Origin: an uncultured Dyadobacter sp.
Lineage (GTDB): Bacteria; Bacteroidota; Bacteroidia; Cytophagales; Spirosomataceae
Direction of reading: 5' to 3'
Assembly: GCF_946482605.1 (NCBI RefSeq)
Contig: NZ_CAMLSE010000001.1
Span: 124,001-188,000, forward strand
DNA length: 64,000 nt
Positions 1 to 8,928 of this stretch are shown here, piece after piece (positions within the stretch are counted from its first letter, which is position 1; each line of letters begins with the position of its first letter). The notes beneath the pieces were generated by a model that had not been told where the DNA came from, did no database searches, and was given only the letters and a program-made list of their open reading frames with translations. Position numbers and translations under genes: made by a program.

Positions 1-1342
1 GTTCGGCTAATTGCCGGGACGACGCGAGAATAATGCCTACCACCACAACCGAATTCAGGATGACTGTCTGAGCATAGGATTTCAGTATCTGGTTCCATTG
101 GGTGGTGTGCGCGATGGTTTCGGTACTGGTGCTATACCGGTTCAGGTACAGTCGCCATCTCTCTGGTAAGCGCCGGTCAAGCCATTCGTAGAGCGGTTCC
201 GAGGCTTTCATCATATAGGGCGTTGCAAATGTGGTGATCACCGAAACACCAACGGCTATGGGGTACAGGAAGCCGCTCGTCACTTTCAGGGACAAGCCCA
301 GGTTGGCGATGATGAATGAAAATTCCCCGATCTGCGACAGGCTCATCCCCGATTGGAGTGATTTCTTCAAAGGCTGGCCGGAAATGACAGCACCGAGGGT
401 AACGAAAGTGGTTTTACCGACGATGACAATGAGCACCAGAATGGCGGTCGGAACAGCATATTCCAGCAATAGCCCGGGGTTGATCAGCATTCCCACGGAG
501 ATAAAGAAGACAGCGCCAAACAGGTCTTTCACCGGTTTGAGCAGGTGTTCTATCTTCTCGGCATGCGTTGTTTCGGCCAGGATAGAACCCATAATGAAGG
601 CGCCTAATGCCGCCGAAAACCCGGCTTGGGTCACTAGGAACACCATTCCGAAGCATAATGCGACGGAAGTGATGAGCACACTTTCATCATTCATCAGGTG
701 CCGGTACCGGCGCAGCAGGGTAGGGAATACGAATATACCGCCCAGGAACCAGAGTGTAAGGAAGAAGAACAGTTTCAGACTCGACTGGATAAGTTCATAA
801 CCGGCAAACTGCTGGCTCAGGGATAATGTCGAAAGCAATACCATCAGCAAAACCGCCGTCAGGTCCTCGATCACGAGTATACCCATTACCACCCGAGTGA
901 ATTTCTGTGTCTTCAGGCCGAGTTCGTCAAATGCACGGAAAATGATCGTGGTGGACGATATGGCGATGATACCGCCGAGAAAAAGACTGTCGGTTTTACT
1001 CCATCCCAGTAGCTGGCCTGTCATGAAGCCGGTTACCAGCATCATAAATACTTCAAAAAGGCCGGTAATGGCCGCGGTGTTACCCACCTTGACCAGCTTT
1101 TTGAAGCTGAATTCAAGACCCAGGTTGAAGAGCAGGAATATGACACCGATCTCCGCCCATATTTCAATGGTCTTGATGTCGGTAATGGTAGGAAACAGAT
1201 GGAAATTAGGACCTACGAGCAATCCGGCCAATATGTAACCCAGCACGATAGGTTGCTTCAATTTCTTGAAGATTACGGTAATGATACCGGCCATCGTGAG
1301 TATTAAAGAAAGGTCAACAATTAGTTGCGGAACGTGGGTCAT
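1..1342 (-). CDS. CPA2-family cation:proton antiporter (Kef/NapA type), 3' part beyond the window
   Basis: Membrane antiporter expected to exchange Na+ or K+ for protons across the inner membrane. I translated the minus strand from an ATG at 1342 (MTHVPQLIVDLSLILTMAGI) and the frame stays open to base 1, about 447 codons, so the C-terminus lies outside the window. The protein is almost entirely hydrophobic helices of the sodium/hydrogen exchanger fold (PF00999). It contains the N-terminal motif QPIVLGYILAGLLVGP, an acidic VIEDLTAVLL helix typical of CPA2 members and the GFSAALGAFIMG helix. Whether a TrkA-N or TrkA-C regulatory domain follows cannot be seen. It is read in the same direction as sufB, but a terminator lies between them, so it probably has its own transcript. 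The ion is unknown; the family call is solid. Confidence 0.9.
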   Translation of the reverse strand, partial: MTHVPQLIVDLSLILTMAGIITVIFKKLKQPIVLGYILAGLLVGPNFHLFPTITDIKTIEIWAEIGVIFLLFNLGLEFSFKKLVKVGNTAAITGLFEVFMMLVTGFMTGQLLGWSKTDSLFLGGIIAISSTTIIFRAFDELGLKTQKFTRVVMGILVIEDLTAVLLMVLLSTLSLSQQFAGYELIQSSLKLFFFLTLWFLGGIFVFPTLLRRYRHLMNDESVLITSVALCFGMVFLVTQAGFSAALGAFIMGSILAETTHAEKIEHLLKPVKDLFGAVFFISVGMLINPGLLLEYAVPTAILVLIVIVGKTTFVTLGAVISGQPLKKSLQSGMSLSQIGEFSFIIANLGLSLKVTSGFLYPIAVGVSVITTFATPYMMKASEPLYEWLDRRLPERWRLYLNRYSTSTETIAHTTQWNQILKSYAQTVILNSVVVVGIILASSRQLAE

Positions 1343-1390
1343 GAAGGTTTAGCGTTGATGGAAAATTTTGCTTGAATCAATAAAATACAA

Positions 1391-1416
1391 AAAGCCCTTG
1401 ACGAATCAAAGGCTTT
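1391..1416 (-). terminator. Rho-independent terminator after sufB
   Basis: On the minus strand an 11-bp stem (AAAGCCTTTGA with TCAAGGGCTTT, one U-G pair) encloses a TTCG tetraloop and is followed by a T-rich stretch. It lies 24 bases past the sufB stop and before the antiporter start, so it separates the two genes. Confidence 0.8.
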
Positions 1417-1440
1417 CTGTGCATTACCAAATAAAAAACT

Positions 1441-2886
1441 TTAACCTACGCTGCCTTCCAGGCTGATTTCCAGTAGTTTTTGTGCTTCTACTGCGAATTC
1501 CATCGGAAGTTGGTTTAATACTTCTTTAGCATAGCCGTTGACGATCAACGCAACCGCCTGCTCTGTCGGAATGCCGCGCTGGTTGCAGTAGAAGAGAATG
1601 TCTTCTCCGATTTTTGAAGTTGTAGCTTCGTGTTCTACGGTGGCCGAAGGATTATTTACTTCAATGTAGGGGAACGTATGCGCTCCGCATTTATCGCCGA
1701 GCAACAGGGAGTCGCATTGCGAGAAGTTACGGGCTTTTTCCGCCTTCTTGAAAACCTGAACCAATCCGCGATAGGAGTTCTGGCTTTTGCCTGCCGAAAT
1801 CCCTTTTGAAACGATGCGGCTTTTGGTGTTCTTACCGATGTGGATCATTTTTGTCCCGGTATCGGCCTGCTGCATATTGTTGGTAACTGCCACGGAGTAG
1901 AATTCGCCGATCGAGTTGTCGCCTTTCAGGATCACGGACGGGTATTTCCAGGTGATCGCTGAACCGGTTTCCACCTGTGTCCACGAAATCTTGGAATTAG
2001 GTCCATCGCATAACCCCCTTTTGGTTACAAAGTTATAGATACCACCCTTGCCGTCTTTATCTCCCGGATACCAGTTTTGGACGGTCGAGTATTTTACATT
2101 CGCATTGTCGTGAGCGAAAATTTCGACTACCGCGGCGTGGAGCTGATTTTCGTCACGCATGGGCGCTGTACATCCTTCGAGGTAGCTCACGTGGCTGTCA
2201 TCGTCGCCGATGATCAGCGTGCGCTCAAACTGTCCTGTTCCGGCCGCATTGATGCGGAAATAGGTCGAAAGCTCCATCGGGCAACGAACGCCTTTGGGGA
2301 TGTAAACGAACGATCCGTCGGAAAAAACGGCTGAGTTCAATGCGGCGTAGTAGTTGTCCTTGGGCGGAACAACCGATCCCAGATACTTCTTAACCAGCTC
2401 CGGATGTTCGCGGATAGCCTCGCTGATCGAACAGAAAATGATGCCCTTTTCTTTCAGTGTGTCCTTGAAAGTCGTGAACACCGATTCGGAGTCCATGACG
2501 GCGTCGACCGCGATGCCCGAAATCCTTTTTTGTTCGTTCAATGAGATTCCGAGCCTTTCGAAAGTGTTGCGCAGCTCCGGATCGATGTCGTCGATGCTTT
2601 CTACCGCTTTCTTTTTCTTAGGCGCCGAGTAGTATTTGATAGCCTGGAAGTTGACGGGCGGATAATGTACATTAGGCCAGGTCGGTTCCTCCATGGTCAG
2701 CCATAAATGGTATGCTTTCAACCTCCATTCCAGCATCCATTCAGGTTCATTTTTTTTGGCTGAGATAAACCTGACGATATCGTCATTCAACCCCGGAGGG
2801 GCTTCATCTGCCTCAATATCAGTTACAAAGCCATATTTGTATTCCGAACTGGTGATTTCCTCCAACAATTCTTCTTCTTTGCTCAT
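1441..2886 (-). CDS. sufB: Fe-S cluster assembly protein SufB
   Basis: Scaffold subunit of the cytosolic SUF iron-sulfur assembly machine, normally working as the SufBC2D complex. The 481 residues match the usual SufB length. Typical SufB blocks are present: [20 protein letters not shown] in the N-terminal half, [20 protein letters not shown] and [20 protein letters not shown] in the beta-helix, and [11 protein letters not shown] followed by [20 protein letters not shown] near residues 400-445, which carries the conserved catalytic Cys/His/Glu region. The ATG at 2886 follows a gene-free leader. Oddly, neither sufC nor sufD is beside it: the next gene downstream is an antiporter and the next upstream is hldD. 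The partners must be elsewhere or just outside the window. Confidence 0.97.
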   Translation of the reverse strand: MSKEEELLEEITSSEYKYGFVTDIEADEAPPGLNDDIVRFISAKKNEPEWMLEWRLKAYHLWLTMEEPTWPNVHYPPVNFQAIKYYSAPKKKKAVESIDDIDPELRNTFERLGISLNEQKRISGIAVDAVMDSESVFTTFKDTLKEKGIIFCSISEAIREHPELVKKYLGSVVPPKDNYYAALNSAVFSDGSFVYIPKGVRCPMELSTYFRINAAGTGQFERTLIIGDDDSHVSYLEGCTAPMRDENQLHAAVVEIFAHDNANVKYSTVQNWYPGDKDGKGGIYNFVTKRGLCDGPNSKISWTQVETGSAITWKYPSVILKGDNSIGEFYSVAVTNNMQQADTGTKMIHIGKNTKSRIVSKGISAGKSQNSYRGLVQVFKKAEKARNFSQCDSLLLGDKCGAHTFPYIEVNNPSATVEHEATTSKIGEDILFYCNQRGIPTEQAVALIVNGYAKEVLNQLPMEFAVEAQKLLEISLEGSVG

Positions 2887-3082
2887 AGTCGTAATAATAA
2901 CACACTGTGCTTGGTAACTATCCTAACACAGAGACGTGGGATTGAGTTTAATCAGAGGGTCAAAAATACGGAAAATTGTGGAGAATACGGAATCGGGGAA
3001 GCGAAATAGGGCATTCCGTATCGAATCCCCGGGAAGCTCCTGAACAGGCAGGGCGCTTTCCGGGGAATACTTGCCGGCTGGT

Positions 3083-4048
3083 TTAGAGATAGGTGCCGTC
3101 AGAGAGATAATTCTTGACATAATCGTCGATACCGTCTTCCAGGCTGCTGAACGGGCGCGTATATCCGATGGACCGCAGCTTGCTCATATTGGCCTGGGTA
3201 AAGTACTGGTATTTATCACGGATGTCTTCCGGTGTATCTATATACGAGATGTCGGCTTCCTTACCCATCGCGTGGAAGGTGTTGGTAACCAAATCCTTGA
3301 AGGTCCTCGCCCTGCCGCTCCCCAGGTTATATATGCCCGAATTCTTGCGGTGATGCATGAAGAAAATGCAGACGTCGATCAGATCTTTCACATAAATAAA
3401 ATCACGCATCTGCTCGCCGTCCCTGAACTCGGGGTTGTGCGAACGGAAGAGTTTCATTTTGTCGGTTTTCTTGATCTGATTATAAGCGTGGAATATGACC
3501 GAAGCCATGCGGCCCTTGTGGTATTCGTTGGGACCGTAAACATTGAAGAATTTCAGGCCTGCCCAAAAAAACGGTTTCTTTTCCTGTGCCAGTGCCCATT
3601 TGTCGAACTCGTTTTTGGAATCTCCGTAAGGGTTGAGCGGTTTGAGCTGTGAGAGCGTCGCTTCATTGTCGTCGTACCCGTGCTCGCCCAGCCCGTAAGT
3701 AGCCGCGGAAGATGCGTATACGAGGGGAATCTGGTAGGCGATACATTTTTCCCAGATACCCTTGGAGTAATTTACATTCAGTTCATCAAAAACTTCCTTG
3801 TCAAACTCGGTGGTGTCGGTACGTGCGCCGATGTGGAATATGAATTCAACGTCGCGGTGGTGCTGATCCAGCCATTCGAAAAGTGCATTCCTTTCTACTT
3901 TTTCCCCGATGATCTTCCCTTCAAGATTTTCAGCTTTCTCAATTTTGGAAAAATCATCTACTGCAATAATGTTTTTGAAGCCGTCTTGATTGAGGCGGCT
4001 GATAAGCCCACTGGCAATAAAGCCGGCTGCACCTGTTACGATAATCAT
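3083..4048 (-). CDS. hldD: ADP-L-glycero-D-manno-heptose 6-epimerase
   Basis: Cytosolic extended SDR enzyme that epimerises ADP-D-glycero-D-manno-heptose to the L-glycero form, the last step in making the activated heptose for the lipopolysaccharide core. At 321 residues it has the family length. An N-terminal Rossmann motif (TGAAGFIASGL) is followed by the SDR Ser of YASSAATYG and the active YxxxK in NPYGDSKNEFDKW. The HldD-specific block NVYGPNEYHKGRMASVIF near residues 170-190 separates it from UDP-glucose epimerases. The ATG at 4048 begins MIIVTGAAGF, right at the nucleotide-binding strand, so the start is well fixed. It is divergent from the pterin synthase gene across 178 bases. lpxB nearby fits an envelope theme. 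Confidence 0.95.
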   Translation of the reverse strand: MIIVTGAAGFIASGLISRLNQDGFKNIIAVDDFSKIEKAENLEGKIIGEKVERNALFEWLDQHHRDVEFIFHIGARTDTTEFDKEVFDELNVNYSKGIWEKCIAYQIPLVYASSAATYGLGEHGYDDNEATLSQLKPLNPYGDSKNEFDKWALAQEKKPFFWAGLKFFNVYGPNEYHKGRMASVIFHAYNQIKKTDKMKLFRSHNPEFRDGEQMRDFIYVKDLIDVCIFFMHHRKNSGIYNLGSGRARTFKDLVTNTFHAMGKEADISYIDTPEDIRDKYQYFTQANMSKLRSIGYTRPFSSLEDGIDDYVKNYLSDGTYL

Positions 4049-4188
4049 GGGAGATTATATGTTTAACTGTAAAAAGAATGCCAGATAAGAGTCTCGGAGC
4101 GTACCGATCTACTCTTGGAATTTAAATGTAAAATTGGATTTTTTTGAGTTATCCGCTTGTTGTGAAGCAAAACTACGGATACAAGGTG

Positions 4189-4196
4189 TAATTTTG
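4189..4196 (+). promoter_or_regulatory. Possible -7 box (TAATTTTG) upstream of the pterin synthase
   Basis: TAATTTTG fits the Bacteroidota -7 consensus TAnnTTTG and lies 31 bases before the ATG at 4227. The nearest TTG upstream is about 26 bases away, longer than the usual spacing, so only the -7 element is convincing. Confidence 0.35.
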
Positions 4197-4226
4197 CACC
4201 AGATTTATCAAGCGGGAGAAAGTTTT

Positions 4227-4646
4227 ATGATTTACGTAACGAGAAAGGAGCATTTTAATGCGGCACACCGGCTTTACAACCCGGCGTGGTCAGATGAGAA
4301 AAACCAGGAAGTGTTCGGCCCCTGCGCCAATAACAACTGGCATGGGCATAATTTTGAGCTGATCGTTACGGTAAAAGGCAAGCCGGACCCGGATACCGGC
4401 TTTGTGATCGACCTGAAAGTACTGGGTGATATCATGAAGCAGCAGGTCGTGGATAAAGTGGATCACAAAAACCTCAACCTTGATGTAGACTTCATGCAGG
4501 GCAAAATGGCTTCCTGCGAGATTTTCGTCATGGAGATCTGGAATATCCTGGACCCGGCCATTGCGCAGGCAGCGCCAAATGCGAAACTGCATTATATCAA
4601 GCTGATCGAAACGCCTAAAAACTTCGTGGAGTACTACGGCGAGTAA
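4227..4646 (+). CDS. 6-pyruvoyl-tetrahydropterin synthase / QueD-family protein
   Basis: T-fold enzyme acting on dihydroneopterin triphosphate, either 6-carboxy-tetrahydropterin synthase for queuosine (QueD) or a pyruvoyl-type synthase. The zinc ligands are visible: His in KEHFNAAHRL and the HxH of NWHGHNFEL. The catalytic Cys is in GPCANNNWHGH and a second His is in DHKNLN. The Cys-x5-HGH spacing matches the eukaryotic PTPS pattern more than the Cys-x3-HGH of Escherichia coli QueD, so I leave the substrate open. I chose the ATG at 4227 (MIYVTRKEHF, 139 residues) because GGGAGAAAG lies just upstream and the homologous domain begins there. A longer reading from a TTG at 4134 is less likely. 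lpxB follows after 43 bases, probably in one transcript. Confidence 0.9.
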   Translation: MIYVTRKEHFNAAHRLYNPAWSDEKNQEVFGPCANNNWHGHNFELIVTVKGKPDPDTGFVIDLKVLGDIMKQQVVDKVDHKNLNLDVDFMQGKMASCEIFVMEIWNILDPAIAQAAPNAKLHYIKLIETPKNFVEYYGE

Positions 4647-4689
4647 CGAATGCGTATCTGAATAATCCTCAAACCGACTGCCGAAGCTG

Positions 4690-5793
4690 ATGAAATACTA
4701 CCTTATCGCCGGAGAGCGCTCGGGAGACCTGCATGGCTCAAACCTGATCAAGGGAATCAGGGAGAATGATTCCGATGCACAGTTCAGAGGCTGGGGGGGC
4801 GACATGATGGAGGCGGAAGGCATGCAGCTCGTCACGCATTACAAGGACACCGCATTCATGGGGTTCCTAGAGGTGATCATGAACCTGCGTACGATCAGCG
4901 GGTTTCTTAAAAAGTGCAAAGCGGATATACTCGCTTATCAGCCGGACGCATTGATCCTGATCGATTACCCGGGTTTCAATCTTCGCATTGCTTCCTTTGC
5001 GAAGCCGAAGGGGCTGAAGGTGTTCTACTACATTTCGCCCAAAGTCTGGGCCTGGAATCAAAAGCGTGCCTGGAAGATCAAGGCTAATGTGGATCACATG
5101 TTCGTGATCTTTCCGTTTGAAGTCGATTTCTACAAAAAGTACGATTACCAGGTCGATTATGTCGGTAATCCGCTCATGGACGCGATCAATGCGTTTACAC
5201 CGGATCCCCATTTCAGGGAAAAGCATAACCTGGACGATCGGCCCGTTATCGCATTGCTTCCTGGCAGCAGGAAGCAGGAGCTGATCGGAATGTTGAATGT
5301 AATGCTGACTGCCCGTCGTCATTTTCCGGAATATCAGTTTGTCATCGCCGGAGTTAAGAACCTGCCAGCTGCATTGTATCAGCAATACCTTGCCGGAGAT
5401 CAGGCCCGGATTGTGTATGAGAGCACCTATGATCTGTTATCGGTTGCAACCGCTGCACTGGTTACGTCCGGAACCGCAACCCTGGAGACTGCATTGTTCA
5501 AGGTGCCGGAAGTGGTGTGTTACCGTACGAGTTCATTTTCCTACGTAGTAGCCAAGCGTCTGATCCGCGTTCCGTTTATTTCACTGGTCAATCTGATTCT
5601 CCAAAAAGAGGCGGTCAGGGAATTGATCCAGCACGAGTTGAATGAGGAACAACTCGTTGAAGAGCTGAGGCGCATTCTGCCGGGGGGATCGGGATATCTT
5701 CAAAAAAAAGAGGATTACGAACAACTGGCAAATCTTGTAGGTGGGCCGGGCGCTTCTGTTCGGACCGGACGATTAATAGCGAAATATATCTGA
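4690..5793 (+). CDS. lpxB: Lipid-A-disaccharide synthase
   Basis: Peripheral inner-membrane glycosyltransferase (GT19) that joins UDP-2,3-diacylglucosamine and lipid X into the lipid A disaccharide. The 367 residues match the family. The N-terminal signature GERSGDLHGSNLIKGI, the central YYISPKVWAWNQKRAWKIK, VDYVGNPLMDAI, LLPGSRKQEL and the sugar-nucleotide site SGTATLETALFKVPEVVCY are all present in order. The ATG at 4690 follows the pterin gene closely. The 91 bases after the stop carry the promoter of the next gene. No anomaly seen. Confidence 0.97.
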   Translation: MKYYLIAGERSGDLHGSNLIKGIRENDSDAQFRGWGGDMMEAEGMQLVTHYKDTAFMGFLEVIMNLRTISGFLKKCKADILAYQPDALILIDYPGFNLRIASFAKPKGLKVFYYISPKVWAWNQKRAWKIKANVDHMFVIFPFEVDFYKKYDYQVDYVGNPLMDAINAFTPDPHFREKHNLDDRPVIALLPGSRKQELIGMLNVMLTARRHFPEYQFVIAGVKNLPAALYQQYLAGDQARIVYESTYDLLSVATAALVTSGTATLETALFKVPEVVCYRTSSFSYVVAKRLIRVPFISLVNLILQKEAVRELIQHELNEEQLVEELRRILPGGSGYLQKKEDYEQLANLVGGPGASVRTGRLIAKYI

Positions 5794-5828
5794 TGAACTA
5801 GGTCGTTAAAGGCGAATTCAAATTGTGA

Positions 5829-5860
5829 TTTGCATATATGTAGTTGTCTACGTAATTTTG
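5829..5860 (+). promoter_or_regulatory. Bacteroidota-type promoter for the MarR-GNAT gene
   Basis: TTTG at 5829-5832 and TAATTTTG at 5853-5860 are separated by 20 bases, matching the TTTG/TAnnTTTG promoter of this phylum closely. It would start RNA near 5867, giving a leader of under 20 bases before the ATG at 5885. Confidence 0.75.
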
Positions 5861-5884
5861 AACTAAAATTAATTGACCATTACG

Positions 5885-6829
5885 ATGAACATTTTTAACG
5901 AAGTAGGTGCCCTGGCTATTTCCACGCGTTTGCAGCGGTTGAGCGACCAGTTCCGGAAAGACGGTGTGCTGATTTACCAGCATCATGGGATCTCATTTGA
6001 GCCCAAATGGTTTCCGGTTATCTACGCATTGCACATGAAATCGGCATTGGGCATTATGGAATTGTCTGAAGAGATTGGCTATGCGCATCCTTCGACGATC
6101 ACGTTATTGAAAGAGCTTGAAAAAGAAGGACTTGTCGAATCATTCAAGGATGAGCGGGATGAGCGGAAGCGAATGGTTCGACTGACAGCCCAGGCAGAGG
6201 TGCTGGTGGCCCGTATGAAGCCGGTGTGGGAAAAGATCCGGAAAACAGCAGAACAAATTACCGATAACGCCAATAATCTCTTGCAGGCAATGGACGAGAC
6301 AGAATATCAGTTGAATAAGGAAGGTTTTTTTGACCGCTATAAAAGATTGGATCAGGAAGAGACCAGTTCGGCGGTCCGTATTGTCGACTATGAGCCGCAA
6401 CACGCTCAGGCATTCTACGACCTCAACTACGCATGGATAGCAGACGCATACGAGGTGGAGCCGGAAGATGAGAAAACGCTTTCAAACCCCGAGGCATATT
6501 ATCTCAAAGATGGTGGCGCGATCCTGATCGCGCTTTTCGAAGAGGAGCCCGTAGGTACCTGCGCATTGAAGCGCAATGGTGATGTGGTTGAAATGAGCAA
6601 GATGACCGTGTCGAAAGCCATGCGCGGGAAGAAGATCGGCGACCTGTTGGGCAATGCCGTGCTCGATAAGGCGCGGGAATTAGGCGCGAAAAAGGTGATT
6701 TTGTATTCCAATCGCAAGGGCTCGGCCGCGGGTATTAACCTTTACAAGAAGCTGGGTTTTGTGGAAGTGCCGCTCACCGGGCACAATTTCAAAAGGGCGG
6801 ACATTAAAATGGAACTGGAACTATCCTGA
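5885..6829 (+). CDS. MarR-type regulator fused to a GNAT N-acetyltransferase
   Basis: Two-domain protein of 314 residues. The N-terminal half is a winged-helix MarR-like DNA-binding domain (roughly residues 25-140) with the helix-turn-helix MELSEEIGYAHPSTITLLKE and the wing ESFKDERDERKRMVRLT. The C-terminal half (about 165-310) is a GNAT fold with the acetyl-CoA loop KAMRGKKIGDLLGNAVLDKA and the late strand INLYKKLGFVEVPL. This fusion is a known family; it may acetylate a small molecule and control its own gene, but substrate and targets are not readable here. I use the ATG at 5885 rather than a TTG at 5873 because the promoter lies close upstream. The stop codon abuts the convergent Uma2 gene. 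Confidence 0.88.
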   Translation: MNIFNEVGALAISTRLQRLSDQFRKDGVLIYQHHGISFEPKWFPVIYALHMKSALGIMELSEEIGYAHPSTITLLKELEKEGLVESFKDERDERKRMVRLTAQAEVLVARMKPVWEKIRKTAEQITDNANNLLQAMDETEYQLNKEGFFDRYKRLDQEETSSAVRIVDYEPQHAQAFYDLNYAWIADAYEVEPEDEKTLSNPEAYYLKDGGAILIALFEEEPVGTCALKRNGDVVEMSKMTVSKAMRGKKIGDLLGNAVLDKARELGAKKVILYSNRKGSAAGINLYKKLGFVEVPLTGHNFKRADIKMELELS

Positions 6830-7423
6830 TCAGTTGAAGATCTTTTCCAATTTGATTTTTAGGTCAGGGAAAATGGTTGATGTCAGGGTTTCGGTGGCCG
6901 GTTTCAGGCCGATGTACTTCCCTTTATCGTTGAGCACGTAAACAAACACGGTGTTTTCCGCGGGTTCAACAAGCCAGTATTCCCTGACACCACATTCTTC
7001 ATACAGGTCAAATTTGTGATCCATTTCCTTCTTCGAATTCCCAGGAGAAAGGATTTCAACGATTAGGTCAGGTGCGCCCAGACAGCCGCGCTCATCCAGT
7101 TTGGACTCGTCACAAATAATGCACAGATCCGGCTGAACCACCGTATATATCTTTTGGTCGGTGATATTTTGATCTTTTATAGGCAATCGAACATCAAACG
7201 GAGCATAGAACACCTGGCAGTAGTGATTCCTGAAATAGCTACCGATTTCCAAAAACAGTTCTCCTGAAATTTTCTGATGCCGTGTACTCGGGGCGGGCGA
7301 CATTTTGAAAATTTTCCCTTTGATCAATTCCAGGCGCTGCTCAAAACGCCAAAGCAGGTAATCGGCGTAGGTATAGGTGCCGTTCAGGTCTAATTCGTTG
7401 ATGTCAGTGACGATTGCAGACAT
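6830..7423 (-). CDS. Uma2-family endonuclease-like protein (DUF820)
   Basis: 197-residue protein of the Uma2/DUF820 family, which has a PD-(D/E)xK nuclease fold. The core is visible as VQPDLCIICDESKLDERGC (Asp), GAPDLIVEILSP (Asp and Glu, with the family hallmark VEILSPGNS) and HKFDLYEECGVREYWLVEP (Lys replaced by the H/K-x-YE region). These proteins are abundant and often duplicated; their cellular role is not established. The ATG at 7423 begins MSAIVTDINELDLNGTYTYA. The gene is convergent with the MarR-GNAT gene with no gap. It has no partner gene suggesting a toxin-antitoxin or restriction pair. Confidence 0.85.
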   Translation of the reverse strand: MSAIVTDINELDLNGTYTYADYLLWRFEQRLELIKGKIFKMSPAPSTRHQKISGELFLEIGSYFRNHYCQVFYAPFDVRLPIKDQNITDQKIYTVVQPDLCIICDESKLDERGCLGAPDLIVEILSPGNSKKEMDHKFDLYEECGVREYWLVEPAENTVFVYVLNDKGKYIGLKPATETLTSTIFPDLKIKLEKIFN

Positions 7424-7479
7424 AGTATGTTGTTTTGAGTAAAACTATCCAATTCCTTTTCAAAACCAAAAACCGATGA

Positions 7480-8733
7480 TCAGGTCTTCCGTTTCTTCTT
7501 TCGTGCGGAAGGGAAGAGCACATTGTTGAGAATGAGGCGGTAGCCCGGTGAGTTGGGGTACAGGTTCAAATCGGTAGGCATGCGCCGCCCGCCCCCGCCG
7601 CGTCCCTCGGGATCGTGGCCGCCGTAAAATGTCCATTGCCCCCGCCCGAGTTCGCCGTAAATGTATCGATCGGACGTGCTGCTGGTTCCCATGACAAGTG
7701 AGCTCGGTTTGACGGTGTATTTGGAGAATGCGGTAGTCTGGCCAAAAAATTCACGGATCAGATGTTCGTGGTTTTGCACAAGCATGGCCGGAATGACGTC
7801 CCACTTGGCCGAAAAGTCAAAAAGAGAGAAATAGGCGTCGTTTTCGCCCCATCCGCGATACCGGCCGGCCGCCGAATTGATATCCGAGAAATTCATTCCC
7901 TCATATTCATCCAGCTGCAACTTAAAGTTGTGGAATGCGAAAGTCTTGTCGAAATCCAGTTTCGATTGTGCATCCGGATCGATGCCGTCGCCGTCGAGAT
8001 TGTCCACAATGTCGACACCCTCGGCGGCAAGCGCAATGTCGAACGTTTCTGCCCCGGAACACATGGCAAACAGGAAGCCGCCACCCGCGCAGAACTCTTT
8101 GATGGCTTTGGCGACGGCCAGCTTCATTTTGGACACTTTGGAATAGCCATACCGGTTGGCAATCGCTTCCTGGGCTTTGATGTCGGCCTCGCTGGTGCGG
8201 CGCAGGTTTTTGCCAAACTGACCGGTGAAATCTTCGTGATGCAAATGCAGCCAGTCGTATTTGGGCAGGTCGCCGCGCAGGATTTCCTCGTCATAGATCA
8301 CCTCGAAAGGGATTTCCGCGTATTTGAGGACCAGGAGCACGGCATCGGTATTCTCAAACTCGGCCGGACTGATCTTGATCGGGGAGTAGACGGCGATTTT
8401 GGCGGCCTTGAACAACTTCACCACATCCATATTCACATTGGGATTGCTGATCTGGCTCACCATTTGTGCGCTGGCGGCCTCCGATAATACCTCATAGGAA
8501 ATCGCGCGCAGTTTGCATTCGTTTTCGATGGATTTGCTGTACTGCACCTTGAAGCTCCCGCCCCGGTAGTTGAGCAGCCAATCGACCTCTATATCGCCTT
8601 TCAGCAAAATGTAAGCGAGACCGTAAGCCTTTAAATGGTTGGTTTGAGTCTGATCCATGGGGATCAGGATCTGGTTCGCGATACATATCCGCGCCAAGAG
8701 GACCAATGCAAGCAGTAGACTCTTTCTGTACAT
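7480..8733 (-). CDS. Exported protein with glutamine-amidotransferase-like fold
   Basis: 417-residue protein beginning with a signal peptide (YRKSLLLALVLLARICIA). After it comes QILIPMDQTQTNHLKAYGLA and a central region containing FCAGGGFLFAMCSGAETFDI, which looks like the nucleophile elbow (Cys) of class I glutamine-amidotransferase-like proteins. Relatives in this order are often labelled asparagine synthetase B, but no synthetase domain is visible and export argues against that function. The middle has HLHHEDFTG, and the C-terminal third is rich in Gly/Arg (EGRGGGGRRM) and ends with basic residues. Its substrate is unknown. It is divergent from the Crp/Fnr gene over 195 bases. Confidence 0.7.
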   Translation of the reverse strand: MYRKSLLLALVLLARICIANQILIPMDQTQTNHLKAYGLAYILLKGDIEVDWLLNYRGGSFKVQYSKSIENECKLRAISYEVLSEAASAQMVSQISNPNVNMDVVKLFKAAKIAVYSPIKISPAEFENTDAVLLVLKYAEIPFEVIYDEEILRGDLPKYDWLHLHHEDFTGQFGKNLRRTSEADIKAQEAIANRYGYSKVSKMKLAVAKAIKEFCAGGGFLFAMCSGAETFDIALAAEGVDIVDNLDGDGIDPDAQSKLDFDKTFAFHNFKLQLDEYEGMNFSDINSAAGRYRGWGENDAYFSLFDFSAKWDVIPAMLVQNHEHLIREFFGQTTAFSKYTVKPSSLVMGTSSTSDRYIYGELGRGQWTFYGGHDPEGRGGGGRRMPTDLNLYPNSPGYRLILNNVLFPSARKKKRKT

Positions 8734-8781
8734 AGGAAGAAACGTTTGAGGTCCGAAGCTTTACGGTAGGGGGAGGCTAAT

Positions 8782-8789
8782 CAAATTTA
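8782..8789 (-). promoter_or_regulatory. Candidate -7 box (TAAATTTG) for the exported amidotransferase-like gene
   Basis: Read on the minus strand this is TAAATTTG, an exact TAnnTTTG, 49 bases before the start at 8733. No clear TTG was found at the usual distance upstream, so the call rests on the -7 box alone. Confidence 0.45.
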
Positions 8790-8869
8790 ATCAATAATCG
8801 TCACATCAGGTAGTTGGTAATGAGGTTTTTGCAGGAAGTTTCCCGCTTTTTGTCAGACAAACAGATTTA

Positions 8870-8902
8870 TTGAGGAAAAAAGCGCTTTGCTGGCTATTTT
8901 TG
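8870..8902 (+). promoter_or_regulatory. Candidate promoter for the Crp/Fnr-type regulator
   Basis: TTG at 8870-8872 and TATTTTTG at 8895-8902 are 22 bases apart. The ATG at 8929 follows 26 bases after the -7 box. Confidence 0.55.
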
Positions 8903-8928
8903 GAATATACGTCTTAACAACTCAACCG

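Noticed and set aside
2923..3120. Small minus-strand frame between sufB and hldD
   Set aside because: It overlaps the end of hldD in another frame and has no domain or ribosome site.
7480..8733. Asparagine synthetase B
   Set aside because: No N-terminal Cys2 glutaminase and no ATP-pyrophosphatase domain are visible, and a signal peptide is present.
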